64,000 bases of DNA. Source: Papilionanthe hookeriana x Papilionanthe teres. Its lineage: Eukaryota > Streptophyta > Magnoliopsida > Asparagales > Orchidaceae. Location: NCBI GenBank assembly GCA_022702705.1, contig CM040427.1, forward strand, positions 70,981,283 to 71,045,282. Direction: 5' to 3'. Below the pieces are notes generated by a model. It was not told where the DNA came from and did not search any database. It worked only from the letters and a program-made list of their open reading frames with translations. Both the position numbers and the translations under genes were made by a program. Shown here one piece after another: positions 21,917 to 32,620 of this stretch; the stretch's first letter is position 1, and each line of letters opens with the position of its first letter.

Positions 21917-23667
21917 TTATTTAAGTGGCAAGCCACTCATCCACCTAAGCATTATCATCTCAGCAACGCTTAACTTTGTTTTATGCTTCTCTTTTAAAGG
22001 CCAACATTCTAGACCATAAAGCATTGTTGGTCTCACCACCGTCCTATAAAATTTTCTTTTTAAGTCTAAGCAATACTTTTTTATCACACAATAGGCTTGA
22101 TGCATTCCTCCACTTCAACCAACCAACCTGAATTCTACTAATAACATCCACATCTATATCACCATCACTTTGAACAATAGACCCGAGATATCTAAAACAT
22201 TCACACCTTTCAATGATTTTATCACCCGTAGTTATTACTCTGCCACTAGAGATACTACTACTAAAATTACATTCCATTGATTCAATTTTAGTTCTACTCA
22301 AATGAAGACCTTCAGACTCTAATGTAGACGTCCATAATTCAAGTTTTTTTTTTTGAACTCCTCTAGCCTTATCCACAAGAAGAGTATCATTAGCGAAAGC
22401 ATACACCAATGTGCATCCTCCTTTATATGTCCACTAAGAGCATCCGTGACTAAAGCAAAAAGATATGAGTTTAAAGCCGATCCCTGATGTAATCCAACTG
22501 AAATAGAAAAATACTTGGTCAATCCTCCTTCTATTCGAACACAAGTAACAACTCTAGTATACATATCTTTAATGATTTGAATATAAGTTATAGCAACACT
22601 TTTCTTTTCTAGGCCTCTCCAAAGAATTTCTCTTGGAACCTTAACATAAGCTTTTTCTAAATTAATAAAAATCATATGCAGATCCTCCTTACTCTCCTCA
22701 CTTCATCATATCTTTCAATAAATGTATAGATTCCATAGTAAACTTGCTTCTGATTATGAGGAATCTTTGTATCACGCCTTAACCTATGTTTAATTGCTCT
22801 CTCCTATAATTTTAAAGTATGACACATTAACTTAATTTCTCTATAATTTGCACCCTATTGTGCATCCCTTTTATTCTAAAAAATGGTGACCAAAATACTC
22901 TAGCTCCGCTCATTGGGCATCTTTTTAGCTTTTAAAATAATATTAAAGAGATTAATAAGCTAAAAAACTCTCAAATCTCTTAAGTTTTTCCGCACTTCAA
23001 TAGGGATATCATCAGGTTCTACAGATTTTTCATCCTTGATTTTCTTTAAAGCCTCCTCAACTTTCTGTTTACTAATGCAACGATAAAAATAAAAAAAATT
23101 TATTATTAGGAACCTTATCGTAAGCTTTTTCTAAATTAATAAAAATCATATGCAGATCCTCCTTACTCTCTCCTCACTTCTTCATCAAATCTATCAATAA
23201 ATGTATAGCTTCCATAGTAAACTTGCAACTGATTATGAGAAATCTTTGTATCACGCCTTAACCTATGTTCAATTGCTCTCTCCTATAATTTTAAAGTATG
23301 ACATATAATTTAATTTCTCTATAATTTGCACCTTATTGTGCATCCCTTTTATTCTAAAAAATGGTGACCAAAATACTCTAGCTCCACTCATCGGACATCT
23401 TTTTAGTTTTAAAATAATATTAAAGAGATTAGTAAGCCAAAAAACTCTCAGATCTCTTAGATTTTTCCACACTTCAATAGGGATATCATCAGGTTCTACT
23501 AATTTTTCATTGTTGATTTTCTTTAAAGCCTCCTCAACTTTCTGTTTACTGATGCAATGATAAAAATAAGAAAAATTGTTATTATTATTAACTAGATTAA
23601 GATCACTAAGATCGATCGTATTTTCAGAAACTTCATTGAAAAGTTTGTCAAAATAGCTCACCCGCAT
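21917..23667 (-). pseudogene. RTE reverse transcriptase and C-terminal region, multiply broken
   Basis: Minus-strand blocks in order: KVEEALKKINNEKLVEPDDIP and WLTNLFNIILK (RT start); FINLEKAYVKVP (motif A, normally FIDLEKAYDKVP, so both catalytic-region Asp are changed); QIIKDMYTRVVTCVR; VGLHQGSALNSYLFALV; FANDTLLVDKAR (motif C, normally FADD, second Asp lost); ERCECFRYLGSIVQSDGDI; VGWLKWRNASSLLCDKK; VVRPTMLYGLECWPLKEKHK. Frameshifts and stops separate these into at least four frames. The region between the first blocks and motif A is present twice because of the 474-bp duplication. Confidence 0.85.
22635..23582. repeat. Direct 474-bp duplication inside the RTE
   Basis: Copy 1 starts at 22,635 (ggaaccttaacataagct) and copy 2 at 23,109 (ggaaccttatcgtaagct). 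Both run through gcatcccttttattctaaaa to tttctgtttactaatgcaa/gatgcaa. Copies are close but not identical. The repeated segment covers the start of RT through motif A. Confidence 0.92.
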
Positions 23668-24309
23668 ATGTTGAATATATTCCTTAAGAAAAACATTTAT
23701 TGATTTTCATGTTTAATACACTTTACTTGAATTAAATTTTTATTTTTCATTTTTTCTTTGTTTGGCTAGTTTGTACATATATTTTTTACTCAGTTCAGTA
23801 TCTAATATAATATAAATATCACTAAAAACGAAATTCTTAGCATCATAAATTGTTCTCTTACTCCCTACTGGCCATATAAAATTTTTCTCAGTTTTTTAAC
23901 CTTTTACATTTAAATCAATTTTTATGACAACTTATATTTTATCTTTTTTTGCACATTATTATTCCACCACAAATTATTTTTATTTATAATTTTTTTTCTT
24001 TTGATCCTCCAGGTACATCTTTTGTCATCTGTTTAATAGTATTTTTTACTTTATCCAATATAGAATTAGCTTCTTCATGATCATTCCAAATTTTTAAATC
24101 TTAAATTTTACTCATAAAAATAATTTATTTGTTTTTTAGATGCCCCATCTAATTCTATGATAATTTTATATTGTATGCTATTTTACAACTCTTGAACTTC
24201 CAGAGCTAATAATTGATATTGAGTATTTAAATTTTTATTTGGAATGACCTTACAATCTTTATATTCTCGATGATCCTTTCTTTCTCTAAAAAATAATTTA
24301 TTTATTTAT

Positions 24310-24700
24310 TTAATTAGATACATTCTTATAAGTGATAATATGCTCATCTTTTTTTGAATAAAGTATTATCAATAAAAGATCATAAGCTAAAATAAAATCT
24401 AAGATGGTTCTACTTTTTTCATTAATCATTCCAAAATTGTAGCTACCATTAATATTTCTAAAATATTCTACTACTCTAACAACATGCACATTTAAATCTC
24501 CAATAAAAATTCTTTCTTCAAGTGGTATCATTTGTATTAATTCTTTCAGGTCATTACAAAATTTTCGGTTTGATCCTGTTTCTAAACCTACCTGAGGAGC
24601 AAGAGCACTTATGATATTAAAAATATTAGTATTAACAACAATCTTCAGGGCTATAATTCTATTTCCAATTCTATTAATTTTTACAACATTATCTTGTAAA
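24310..24700 (-). pseudogene. RTE endonuclease (EEP family) fragment
   Basis: Apurinic-type endonucleases of the exonuclease-endonuclease-phosphatase family nick target DNA for RTE insertion. The minus-strand frame holds RIGNRIIALKIVVNTNIFNI, IISALAPQVGLETG, EERIFIGDLNVHV with the conserved GDLNxH, and AILDF-type TILDFILAYDLLL. Those are the middle and C-terminal motifs. The N-terminal WN and E motifs are absent because of 5' truncation, so the enzyme cannot work. Upstream in-frame residues to 24,816 do not look like RTE. Confidence 0.78.
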
Positions 24701-24715
24701 CTTTGATTTATAGTT

Positions 24716-26451
24716 TTTGCATATGCATGGATTGGTGTTAACATCTTTATAATATTAGCTCGGAACGCTAAGATAAATAAAAAAGGATGATGATATTGAG
24801 ATGGCTTAAATGACATGTTTTAGATTATTCCCTTGCAATGAATGTCATATATAAAATGATATAGATATAATATGATGTCATCCTTATTGTACAATAGAAT
24901 GATTTGAATCTTTATAATGTCATCATTAAATAGATAAATTATTTAATGATTTAATATTGGTTTATTCAATTTAACCAACATGTATATTGGCTTTTTGACT
25001 ACTTTATGTTACTGCAATTTTGGAGTTTCGAGTATTAATTGAGTTCTTGATGATTCGTAATGCTTTAAAGTAATATTCTTAAGACCCCTTGTAATAAAAA
25101 AAATGAGTGGAAGAAGAGAAATTATTTATGAAGATACGAATAAACTTGAGAATGATAATTAAATTAACAATTGGCTTATTTTTAAATTAGTTTGAATTTT
25201 ATTGTTAATGGCTAATTTAATTTATTTGATAATTATTTTCATTAGTTAGTTACTAATTGAAATTTAAATTGATTATCTGATTGTTTGCTCTCGCCCTAGT
25301 ATTTAAGGCCCGTTTCGGATTTGTGCACCTTGATATGAATTTTGTTCAATTTAGTTTATACAATAATTTTCTTCACGTTTATTATCCCATCAAATGTGGG
25401 AATCTCCACTTGTGATATCTTCTTGTTCTCATCACTTTCTTTTTTAGAAGTGGATGGGTGGGTGTAGGTAGGATCATTAAGGGTTCAATGTGGTTGCAGT
25501 GGATTCTATATCTTTATCTAATCTTTGTTCATGACATTTGTTCGGTTAATGTTGCACTTATTAAGCTAAACTAGAAGACTCTTTTTTGCCATTATTTTTA
25601 ATTGTTTCTCTTATTGCGTCGTTCGTATCTCCTAATAGATTGATACTCTTTTTGTAAGGCTCTGAATATTATGTATGTAAATATCACATTTTTGGTGTTA
25701 GATATGGAAATATTTAAAAATTATATGATATGCATGTAAATACCCTAAAATTTAAACTAGTTTAGAAGTAAGACAATGTTCATGCTTGTTAAATTTAATT
25801 GTTTTTTCTCATTTGGCCATGTTTTTGATAAACCAATTCTCCTCTTTTGTTCATTTTCTTTTCAAAACTTTATCTTGAAAGTATTAGTTTAAATTATTGT
25901 GAGTTATCAACAATTCAATGGTTATGCTATATTTTCTAAATTACAACAATATAAAAGAGTTAATAAGACAATATGCATGCTTGTTAAATTCAATAAATCA
26001 ATAGAAAATTATTTAATAATTTATTTCTTTAAAAATGATCATTTAAAAGATTTCAAAACACTCTATTGTATAATAAGAATAATATCACATCTTATTTATA
26101 TTAGGATTATCAAACATTAACTCGACACGTTAATTCAAACTCGAATCCAACCCATGAAATTCAGGTTTCGGTTGACTTGGTTAATTTTTAGGTTGGACTC
26201 TGGTAAAAAATTTTAGTATTTAAAAATTTTTGAGTCGGATTTAGGTTGACTTGCCAAATTAAAATTAACTTGAATTTGGCTCATCAACTTGAGATTGACC
26301 CAAATTTGAATCGCTAGCTTGAAATTGACCTAAATTTAACTTGAATAGCTATTTTCATTTGTTAAACGTGTTATTTGTGTTCAGGTCAATTGAATTGGAG
26401 GGGTCGGGCTTGAGTTAGACTTTCAGGCTCATTTAGGTTTGGGGCAGCTTA
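24716..26451. other. No gene; MITE fragment at 25,665-25,745
   Basis: AT-rich. 26,100-26,450 is made of short diverged repeats around gacttgg/cttgaattt/gacccaaattt. Confidence 0.35.
25665..25745. mobile_element. Fragment of the foldback MITE family seen at 30.3 and 47.8 kb
   Basis: tgtaaatatcacatttttgg and gtgttagatatggaaat match the arm sequence tgtaaatatgaaaattttgg / tattagatatataaat of the 47.8 kb copy. Only one arm is recognisable. Confidence 0.4.
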
Positions 26452-26454
26452 TTA

Positions 26455-26639
26455 AGTGCGACGGCGTTTTTGAAAATGCAGCCTAATCGTTTGGTTCGTG
26501 CATTTTGAAAATGTCGTATACCGCGGTTGGGTTTTTTATATTACACGCAGGCCGCGAGTCGAACCCTGCTGTCGAACTGCGGACCGCGTTTCAGGATAAA
26601 CTGTTTATCCTGAAACGCACAAGCTGTCCAAACGGACCC
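26455..26639. mobile_element. Hairpin-rich MITE (PIF/Harbinger-like)
   Basis: About 185 bp between TTA(A) trinucleotides at 26,452-26,455 and 26,640-26,643. The right end read inward is GGGTCCGTTTGGACAGC, a PIF-type terminus; the left end (GTGCGACGGCGTTTTTG) is a weaker match. Inside are a perfect hairpin (GCGTTTCAGGATAAAC, one base, complement) at 26,586-26,618 and an imperfect one at 26,467-26,510. It interrupts AT-rich DNA and is sharply GC-richer. Confidence 0.65.
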
Positions 26640-26642
26640 TTA

Positions 26643-28094
26643 ATATTCAGGTCAAGTTGGTGTCAAAAAATTTTGGCTCAGGTCAATTTTGAGTCACACT
26701 TCACCAGATCCGCAAACCTGATTTGACACCCCAATTTATATTATTTTACATATTACAACCATCATAGAAGAGGAATTTAAGATCCACTAAAATACTTAAT
26801 ATCAATATTCTTTTTATTTTTTTGTCTAGGTACTTCATCATTCTGATCTAAGTACTATAAGGGGGTAAACTTTATCTATCATTGCGCAAAATAAAAGATT
26901 CTATATCATTCATTCTGTTTGCATTCTATATTTCATTCCATATTTTTCTATAGTTAAATTTATATAATATAGAAATAGTAGTATGAAACATAACAGGAAA
27001 TCTATTTACTCAATTTAGCTTGATTAATATTTTTCAAAAAAGTGATGAATCATAAATTAATTTTTCATTGATGTTAATATAAATGGATATCAATAACAAT
27101 TTATGCATTGATATAGAAAAAATAATGCTATTACCATAAGTTTGAAACATGAGTACCCACCTCAATTTCTAATGATTTCTTTTTGCTTTTATATTTTAAC
27201 TGCACTTCCTTTAATGGAATACCTCTAATCATACACATAAAATATTTTTTTTAATTAACTTTATTTAAATTATAATTTAATTACATTATTTATTGATATT
27301 TTTTCATTATTTTTATCTGAGTATATAACCATTGTTACTTACAATTTTAACTTGCCAATTAAATTTTATAATATAAAAATGTGAACTTTGCACAAGTCAA
27401 ATTTAATATTTTCTCATCAAAAATTTTAATTGACGATTTCGTTCTATTTTCACTTAAAATTATTTTAATATTTTTTCCTTCAAATCTTTTGATACCTAAT
27501 GAATTTTTAATCAATTAAATTAACATCTTATTTTTATTATTATAATACTTTGATAATATTTAAATTTCACTAAAAATTCCTACATGTATATGATATAAAT
27601 TTTATCCTTAGCTTCTCAATACTCAACAAATAAACTCTAAGAATAAAATTATCTTTGAACATAAATTAGGTGAAGGGAATCAAATTTATTTATTTTCATA
27701 AAGAGATGAGTCGAATGAAATTTGTGTGAGGTTTAAGTTTATCTCAAGTCAAGACCTAATAGAGGGAAAACAATCATTTAAGTCTTGTTCATATTCTAAC
27801 TTTTGACCGTACTGTGACTAGGTCGTTCGTGGAAAATGATTACTTTCTCCTTCTTAGACACTTGGCCTTTCCCACGTTCACATGCTTGGCTGCTTAAACC
27901 TACTCTTTGTTTGACTAGACAAGTCAGTTTGCCGCTAGCATTCTCTCTGTTTTGCCTCCTCGCTCATGCACTCCTTCCTCCCTACTCTTTGTCTCGCTCA
28001 CATGGGGTTGTCTCTGATCTGTCCGTCTCTCCCTCTTATATAAACACAAATAAATTAGTGTCACCAATTCCAATAATTTATTTTAGATGGGTTT
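26643..28094. other. No gene; pyrimidine-rich tract with TATA-like motif at 27,800-28,060
   Basis: 26.6-27.8 kb is very AT-rich. 27,840-28,035 is C/T-rich and ends in cttatataaacacaa (about 28,036). It could be a retrotransposon promoter or a host one; no transcript unit follows, because the Cassandra element begins at 28,095. Confidence 0.35.
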
Positions 28095-28331
28095 TGTAAC
28101 AGCCCGAACTCTGACCCATTGAGATATTGTTCACTTTGGCCTAGTGGCTTTACGGTTTTCTCATTGGTGTAACTTCCTAGGAGGTCACTCATCCCTAGAG
28201 TGCTCTAGCGCTAGGTTTCTGATGAAATTCCAACCATTATGCTAAAGGATTGTTGATGTCGAAGATTTCAACTTCATTTTACTCGAGCAGTTTCATAAAC
28301 TACCCCACTTAATTAATTGATGGCCTTGTCA
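28095..28331 (-). repeat. Cassandra 3' LTR
   Basis: Minus-strand LTR ending ...CGGGCTGTTACA at 28,095. Aligns with the other LTR along its length (taacagcccgaactctgaccca versus taacaacccaaactctcaccca, then gatattgttc, cacggtttt-like and taggaggtcactcatc blocks). Confidence 0.8.
28167..28235 (-). other. 5S rRNA-derived segment in the 3' LTR
   Basis: On the minus strand it reads GGATGAGTGACCTCCTAGGA, against 5S rRNA GGATGGGTGACCTCCTGGGA, and extends upstream with a decayed match. More diverged than the copy in the other LTR. Not a functional 5S gene. Confidence 0.75.
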
Positions 28332-28509
28332 ATGTTTTAAACTCATAATCATCCGCTAGGTAGATAGGATTTTAGAGGTGATCCCTGTAGATTTAAGAGG
28401 TGCCTCTCACCATGTAGCACTTTGTCCCATCTAAGGCTCTAAAGGTGGCTCCCAAGTGTAGCACATTATTCCATCTGACATTTAGCTCCCATATTTAGTC
28501 TGGTTTAAT
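28332..28509 (-). other. Cassandra internal region
   Basis: Non-coding, about 180 bp, between the 3' LTR and the primer-binding site. Confidence 0.7.
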
Positions 28510-28521
28510 GCTCTGATATCA
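28510..28521 (-). promoter_or_regulatory. tRNA-Met primer-binding site of the Cassandra element
   Basis: Minus strand TGATATCAGAGC, one base different from the plant initiator-Met site TGGTATCAGAGC, 4 bases from the LTR edge. Confidence 0.75.
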
Positions 28522-28525
28522 TTTC

Positions 28526-28779
28526 TAACAACCCAAACTCTCACCCATCAAGATATTGTTCGCTTGGGCTAGTCTTCACGGTTTTGTCACAGTGTAGCTT
28601 CTTAGGAGGTCACTCATCACAGGAGTGCTCTAGCACGTGCGCACTTGACTCTGGAATTTTTGATAAAATTCAAACTGTGACACCAAAAGACGCCTCAATT
28701 TTTAAAACTTCAGCTTCATTTTATATAAGAGAGTTCAACTCATTCTACTTAAGGGATGTTCTAAGGGCTTTACACCACA
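28526..28779 (-). repeat. Cassandra 5' LTR
   Basis: Ends on the minus strand with ...TGGGTTGTTA beside the primer-binding site. The outer edge is set at TGTGGTGTAAAGCCC (28,779), the best TG start; the exact edge is uncertain by some bases. Confidence 0.75.
28599..28684 (-). other. 5S rRNA-derived segment in the 5' LTR
   Basis: Minus strand: an AAATT-rich start, then TTCCAGAGTCAAGTGCGCAC, GTGCTAGAGCACTCC and GATGAGTGACCTCCTAAGAAG. These follow the 5S rRNA order (AACTCCGAAGTTAAGCGTGC, then GGATGGGTGACCTCC). This covers the region that holds the 5S internal promoter C-box. Confidence 0.78.
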
Positions 28780-30289
28780 CCCATGCACTTTTTTTAATGC
28801 AATGGATGTTTCACTTGTTTTTTTTATATTTTTTGTCTGTAGTGCACTTTGTTTAACTGGGCATTTCAATATCCCATATATACTTTTCTTTATTTTGGTG
28901 GGGAGATTCTACTGTACCATATCTTCTATGAAACATTCGTCCTTGCGAGGTAGCTGGGTCAAATATATGATATTGACTACCACTGCAAAACAAAGTGATC
29001 CCCATAGCGTAATGTTTTTCCTAACGATCTATCCTTTAATGCACTCCCCCTTTAGGGCGAGCTTATAAGTTTATTCTTATATGATTGAGTCGGCCGCACA
29101 ATGTTTTGGTGGTGTAATCAATCATGTCCAGCTCTGTATTGCTTATGGAAACCCTTCACAACTTCAAGCCAATTTCTATATGAATTGATCATGTTAAGTC
29201 CTTGAATTATTGTTGGTCATGTCTAACATTTATGGATCATGTTTTGCTATTCTTCATGCTCTCAAGCCTTCTCAATCTAAAATGAATTTCTAAACCTCAT
29301 CATGAGATGATGTTTCCATCATATTACCAGCTTGATTTGATTGGGTTATTGGTTAAGCAACCCATGGTTGTTATTTAGGTTTCTTAAAGTCCTGGCTTGT
29401 ATTCGGTTCTTTGATAGACTAGGTTCACCTAGTTGATCTGAGGAAGTAACTACTATCGGAGCATGCTCCATGAAAGACTACGATCAGATAACTAGCTAGG
29501 GAAATCTTTTGGAAAATTTACTCAAATATTTCCCTAAATCCCACATTGCTCTTCTCAAAACTCAAAAAGAACAGCAGGAATATCCCAATGAGAACATGAG
29601 TCTTTTAGAGACCACAATAATATAAATAAACGGACATACATGAGAAATTAATGAGCAAGACATTACTAAGTTAAAAAACTAGGCTTTATGAATGTCATAA
29701 TGATAGTGGATGCATTATATTATTTATTCCATTGATGCAATTGTCAATTTCCAGGATATCCTTTGTACCAGAAGTTTAAGCTATACCCCTATAATTAGTA
29801 GGAAGAAGGGTGTACAAAGTTCTTCGGACATGTCCAAGAAGCAGAAATTTGTGCAAGTTTGGAGACCAGTCTCTACAGAATCAGGTTCCTATCTTATCGA
29901 ACCATCTCGTTGTTATATGCTTGCATTCAGCATTATGTCGGTTTTAAATATCTTGTAATTTTTTTATTGGTGGCTGACAACTGTGAATTTTTTTCTTAAA
30001 TTTTTTGTTATTTTTAGTACTAATTTGTAATTCAACAAAACAACCATTGTCATGAGCTTTTTTCTTTACATTACTAACAATAGTTTTCTCAAAAATTCTG
30101 AGGAAGTATAGGTTTCCATGTTTTGCCTTGGGCTTGGTTACATGTACTTATGTACTTTAGTTTTCTTCTTCAATATGTCCTTTCATTTTAGGCTATGTCC
30201 TCATTTCATTAGAGTCTGTCTTATGTACATAGTGACTTCTTTAAGCTCTTCTATTCAATTGGTTTTACGGTTTTTTGTTTTTATTTTTT
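28780..30289. other. No confirmed gene; weak exon-like stretch near 29.75-29.9 kb
   Basis: AT-rich. At 29,754-29,892, after an ccag acceptor-like site, one frame reads RKKGVQSSSDMSKKQKFVQV followed by WRPVSTESG. It is polar and basic like a linker region. No family recognised and no clear donor. Confidence 0.3.
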
Positions 30290-30507
30290 GGGAAATTACA
30301 AACGTACCACACATTTCTTATGGATTTATTTATAACACCTTGGTGCTATAAGCAAATTAAATAGGTGCATTTGACATTGAAGAAGTTACTAAAAATGGTA
30401 TTTTTATTTTGGTGATAAAGATTTGAGTGTTATGAATTTAACTATTAAAGTTTAGTTGTTACATATATAAATACATAAGAATTGTGTCGTATCTATGTAA
30501 ATGCCCC
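30290..30507. mobile_element. Foldback MITE, copy 1
   Basis: Left end GGGAAATTACAAACGTACCA... and the right end read inward, GGGGCATTTACATAGATACG..., are inverted repeats that continue through CACA-ATTCTTATG-ATTTAT-TATAACACC on both sides. The right half shares gatttgagtgttat and ataagaattgtgtcgtatc with the 47.8 kb copy. Non-coding. Superfamily not determined. Confidence 0.65.
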
Positions 30508-31506
30508 TTTTTCTAAATCATATATCTGAAATATTGATGAATATTGTGCTAATTTGTTTTGATTCTTTCATATTTCATATTTCATATTTGCTAGTCATTC
30601 TTTGGTCTTGGTAGTAATCCTACATGATCATGAAACATGGTGTCCCATGTTTTACATATGTTTTTTTGGAAAAATATCCATTTTCATATGCAGTCATATT
30701 TACTGAGTTCGCCATGTAAACTAATCATCTCTTTCAAGAATCCAATTTATTTGAAAAAGTTGAGATATCCGTAATTAAAGTTCATGGTGGGTGACATTGT
30801 GCAATCTGTTTTATAAAAGAAGCAATAAGGTTGACAGAACTTTTGATTGACGCATTATATCCTCATCAATTCCTGAACTGCCAACTATATTGATGCTGAA
30901 ATTCATATGGTTTGAATGACAGAAATAATGCTCCTCGTTCCAACTTAATCCTATCTTTGAAATACCGATAATGTTTTAAGTCGCAATTTTTGCATCAGAA
31001 AATAAAAACCAGAGGAGTCAGGTGAAGATAGTAGATGCGATTGTGGAGGGAAGTTCTTTGCAGCGTGAAAGAGGAAGAATAATAACTAGGTTTATTATAG
31101 TATACATTATAGCTAATTTAGTATATTGAATATAAAGGCTAAACTGAAAATAATATGCAAATTTAAATTACTTGTGATATACTTAATAAATAATATGTTG
31201 AATAATAGTTGATGACCTTTAAATGTGATTATTATAAACTAATAAATCTATACAATATACTTACTGCTTTATCGCAGGTTATAAAAGTTGGAGTATGAAT
31301 TAATTAGTTAGGATGCATTTGTATTTTATTTGTTTAAAATACTCTGCATAACAGAAGCATCCTTTAACCTAGGTATCATTTTAACGTATCATGTCTGTAG
31401 CCTAAGGTTATTCACCCTTTATTTTTTCAATTAATAATTTTATTTTTGTGCATATTGTTTTAATTTTTTAGCTTAATTAATATTATAGGATTTTTAACTG
31501 TGATAA

Positions 31507-31547
<41 letters not shown>

Positions 31548-32160
31548 TTTTCTTCAATTTTATCTCTCCTACTGGCCAAAAAGTGTGGCTCAACTGTAGC
31601 TGTCTTGATTTTATCATATTAGGGCTGTAATAAGTGCCATTTCATTTATATTTTTAAAAAATAGAGTTGTAGGAGGTCTAGTTTTCTTTTTTGCACTTGA
31701 AAATTTTGAAATAAAAAAAAAGTTCAAAGAAATGCTAGTATCCCTCAAGGCCATTTTGATATTAAGGTCAAGGTTTGAAGGCAACCATCAAGGTATTACT
31801 TCTAAGGGTGGTGGCTTCATGACTTTTTTTGGCCATGGCCCACCAACAACCATTGAACCCTTTGTTGGGCTCACCATTAGTAATCCAACAAAATTCATTG
31901 GGCATATCCCAAAAATTTAGCATTGAACAATTAATATTATTAGAAAAATTGTCATAATTAGTGAGTGAAGTTAAAAAGATTAAATTAAATTATGTTGATA
32001 TATTATGTTATCTATAAACACGGAATTATGAAATTAGGAAATTAATGAGAATGTTAAATTAGAGTTTAAAATTATCTAACTATAAGTGGTAATTACTTGA
32101 ATAAGATTCAGATGTTTGAGAGAAACAAAAGCATAAGTAAATGATGAGGGATAATACTAA
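30508..32160. other. No gene
   Basis: AT-rich apart from the GT/GA microsatellite; scattered short ORFs only. Confidence 0.35.
31507..31547. repeat. (TG)n(AG)n compound microsatellite
   Basis: About 9 TG units followed by about 11 AG units. Confidence 0.95.
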
Positions 32161-32172
32161 TAAATGTACATA

Positions 32173-32266
32173 TATTAACAAAAACAACAACAACAACAAC
32201 AACAACAAGCTTTTATCCCACTAAGTGGGGTAGATTACATGAATCCATTTTCTCTATTGTGTCCAT
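32173..32266 (-). mobile_element. Short RTE 3'-end insertion with 12-bp target-site duplication
   Basis: A 94-bp insert: CAA repeat (TTG tail), complement of CCCACTTAGTGGGATAAAAGC, and the next ~45 bp of the RTE 3' end. Exact direct repeats TAAATGTACATA flank it at 32,161-32,172 and 32,267-32,278. Confidence 0.85.
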
Positions 32267-32565
32267 TAAATGTACATAGATAAAATAAAATAATAATAGA
32301 TTTAATGGAAATAAATTATTTAGGATCAATATTAACTAAAGAAATAAAGTAAGAAAAGTAATGGTTATGTTTTTTTAATAAAAGTTGTAATATGCTTACA
32401 CTTATTAATTAAAATGATATTATTAATTTAAAAATAAAGATTAGTCAAGCATAATTCAATAATGTTATTAAAATTTATTATTATATATGCTTTTATTATA
32501 TACATCCTCTATTTAGGGCAACGACACTGTTGGGAGATTTGGCATTTTGCCTATGTTCTAAGGGT

Positions 32566-32620
32566 GCGTTTGGCGCAGCTTATACGTGCGTTCGGTGTTT
32601 GGAAAACACTGCCCAAACGC
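32566..32620. repeat. Subterminal hairpin of the Harbinger element
   Basis: Outer arms GCGTTTGG and CCAAACGC with an inner stem GTGTTT-GG-AAAACAC. Same position and role as the hairpin at 3,327-3,367. Confidence 0.7.

Larger units (their letters stand above)
21607..24715 (-). mobile_element. RTE-type LINE, long decayed copy with internal duplication
   Basis: The (CAA)n at 21,607 is the TTG tail, followed inward by the complement of CACTTAGTAGGATAAAGGC. The element then reads, on the minus strand, endonuclease (24,700-24,310), reverse transcriptase (23,667-22,319) and C-terminal domain (22,409-21,917). Homology fades near 24,715, so the first part of the endonuclease is missing. Length is inflated by a 474-bp direct duplication. 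Confidence 0.88.
28095..28779 (-). mobile_element. Cassandra-type TRIM retrotransposon, two LTRs with 5S rRNA sequence
   Basis: Two ~240-250 bp direct repeats flank an internal region of only ~194 bp that cannot code. Just inside the minus-strand 5' LTR (28,526-28,779) lies TGATATCAGAGC, a near-match to the tRNA-Met primer site TGGTATCAGAGC. Both LTRs contain a stretch that reads, on the minus strand, as the 3' half of plant 5S rRNA. Together (TRIM size, tRNA-Met primer site, 5S in LTR) these define the Cassandra family. Such elements encode nothing and must be mobilised by other retrotransposons. I cannot identify a clean target duplication. Confidence 0.85.
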
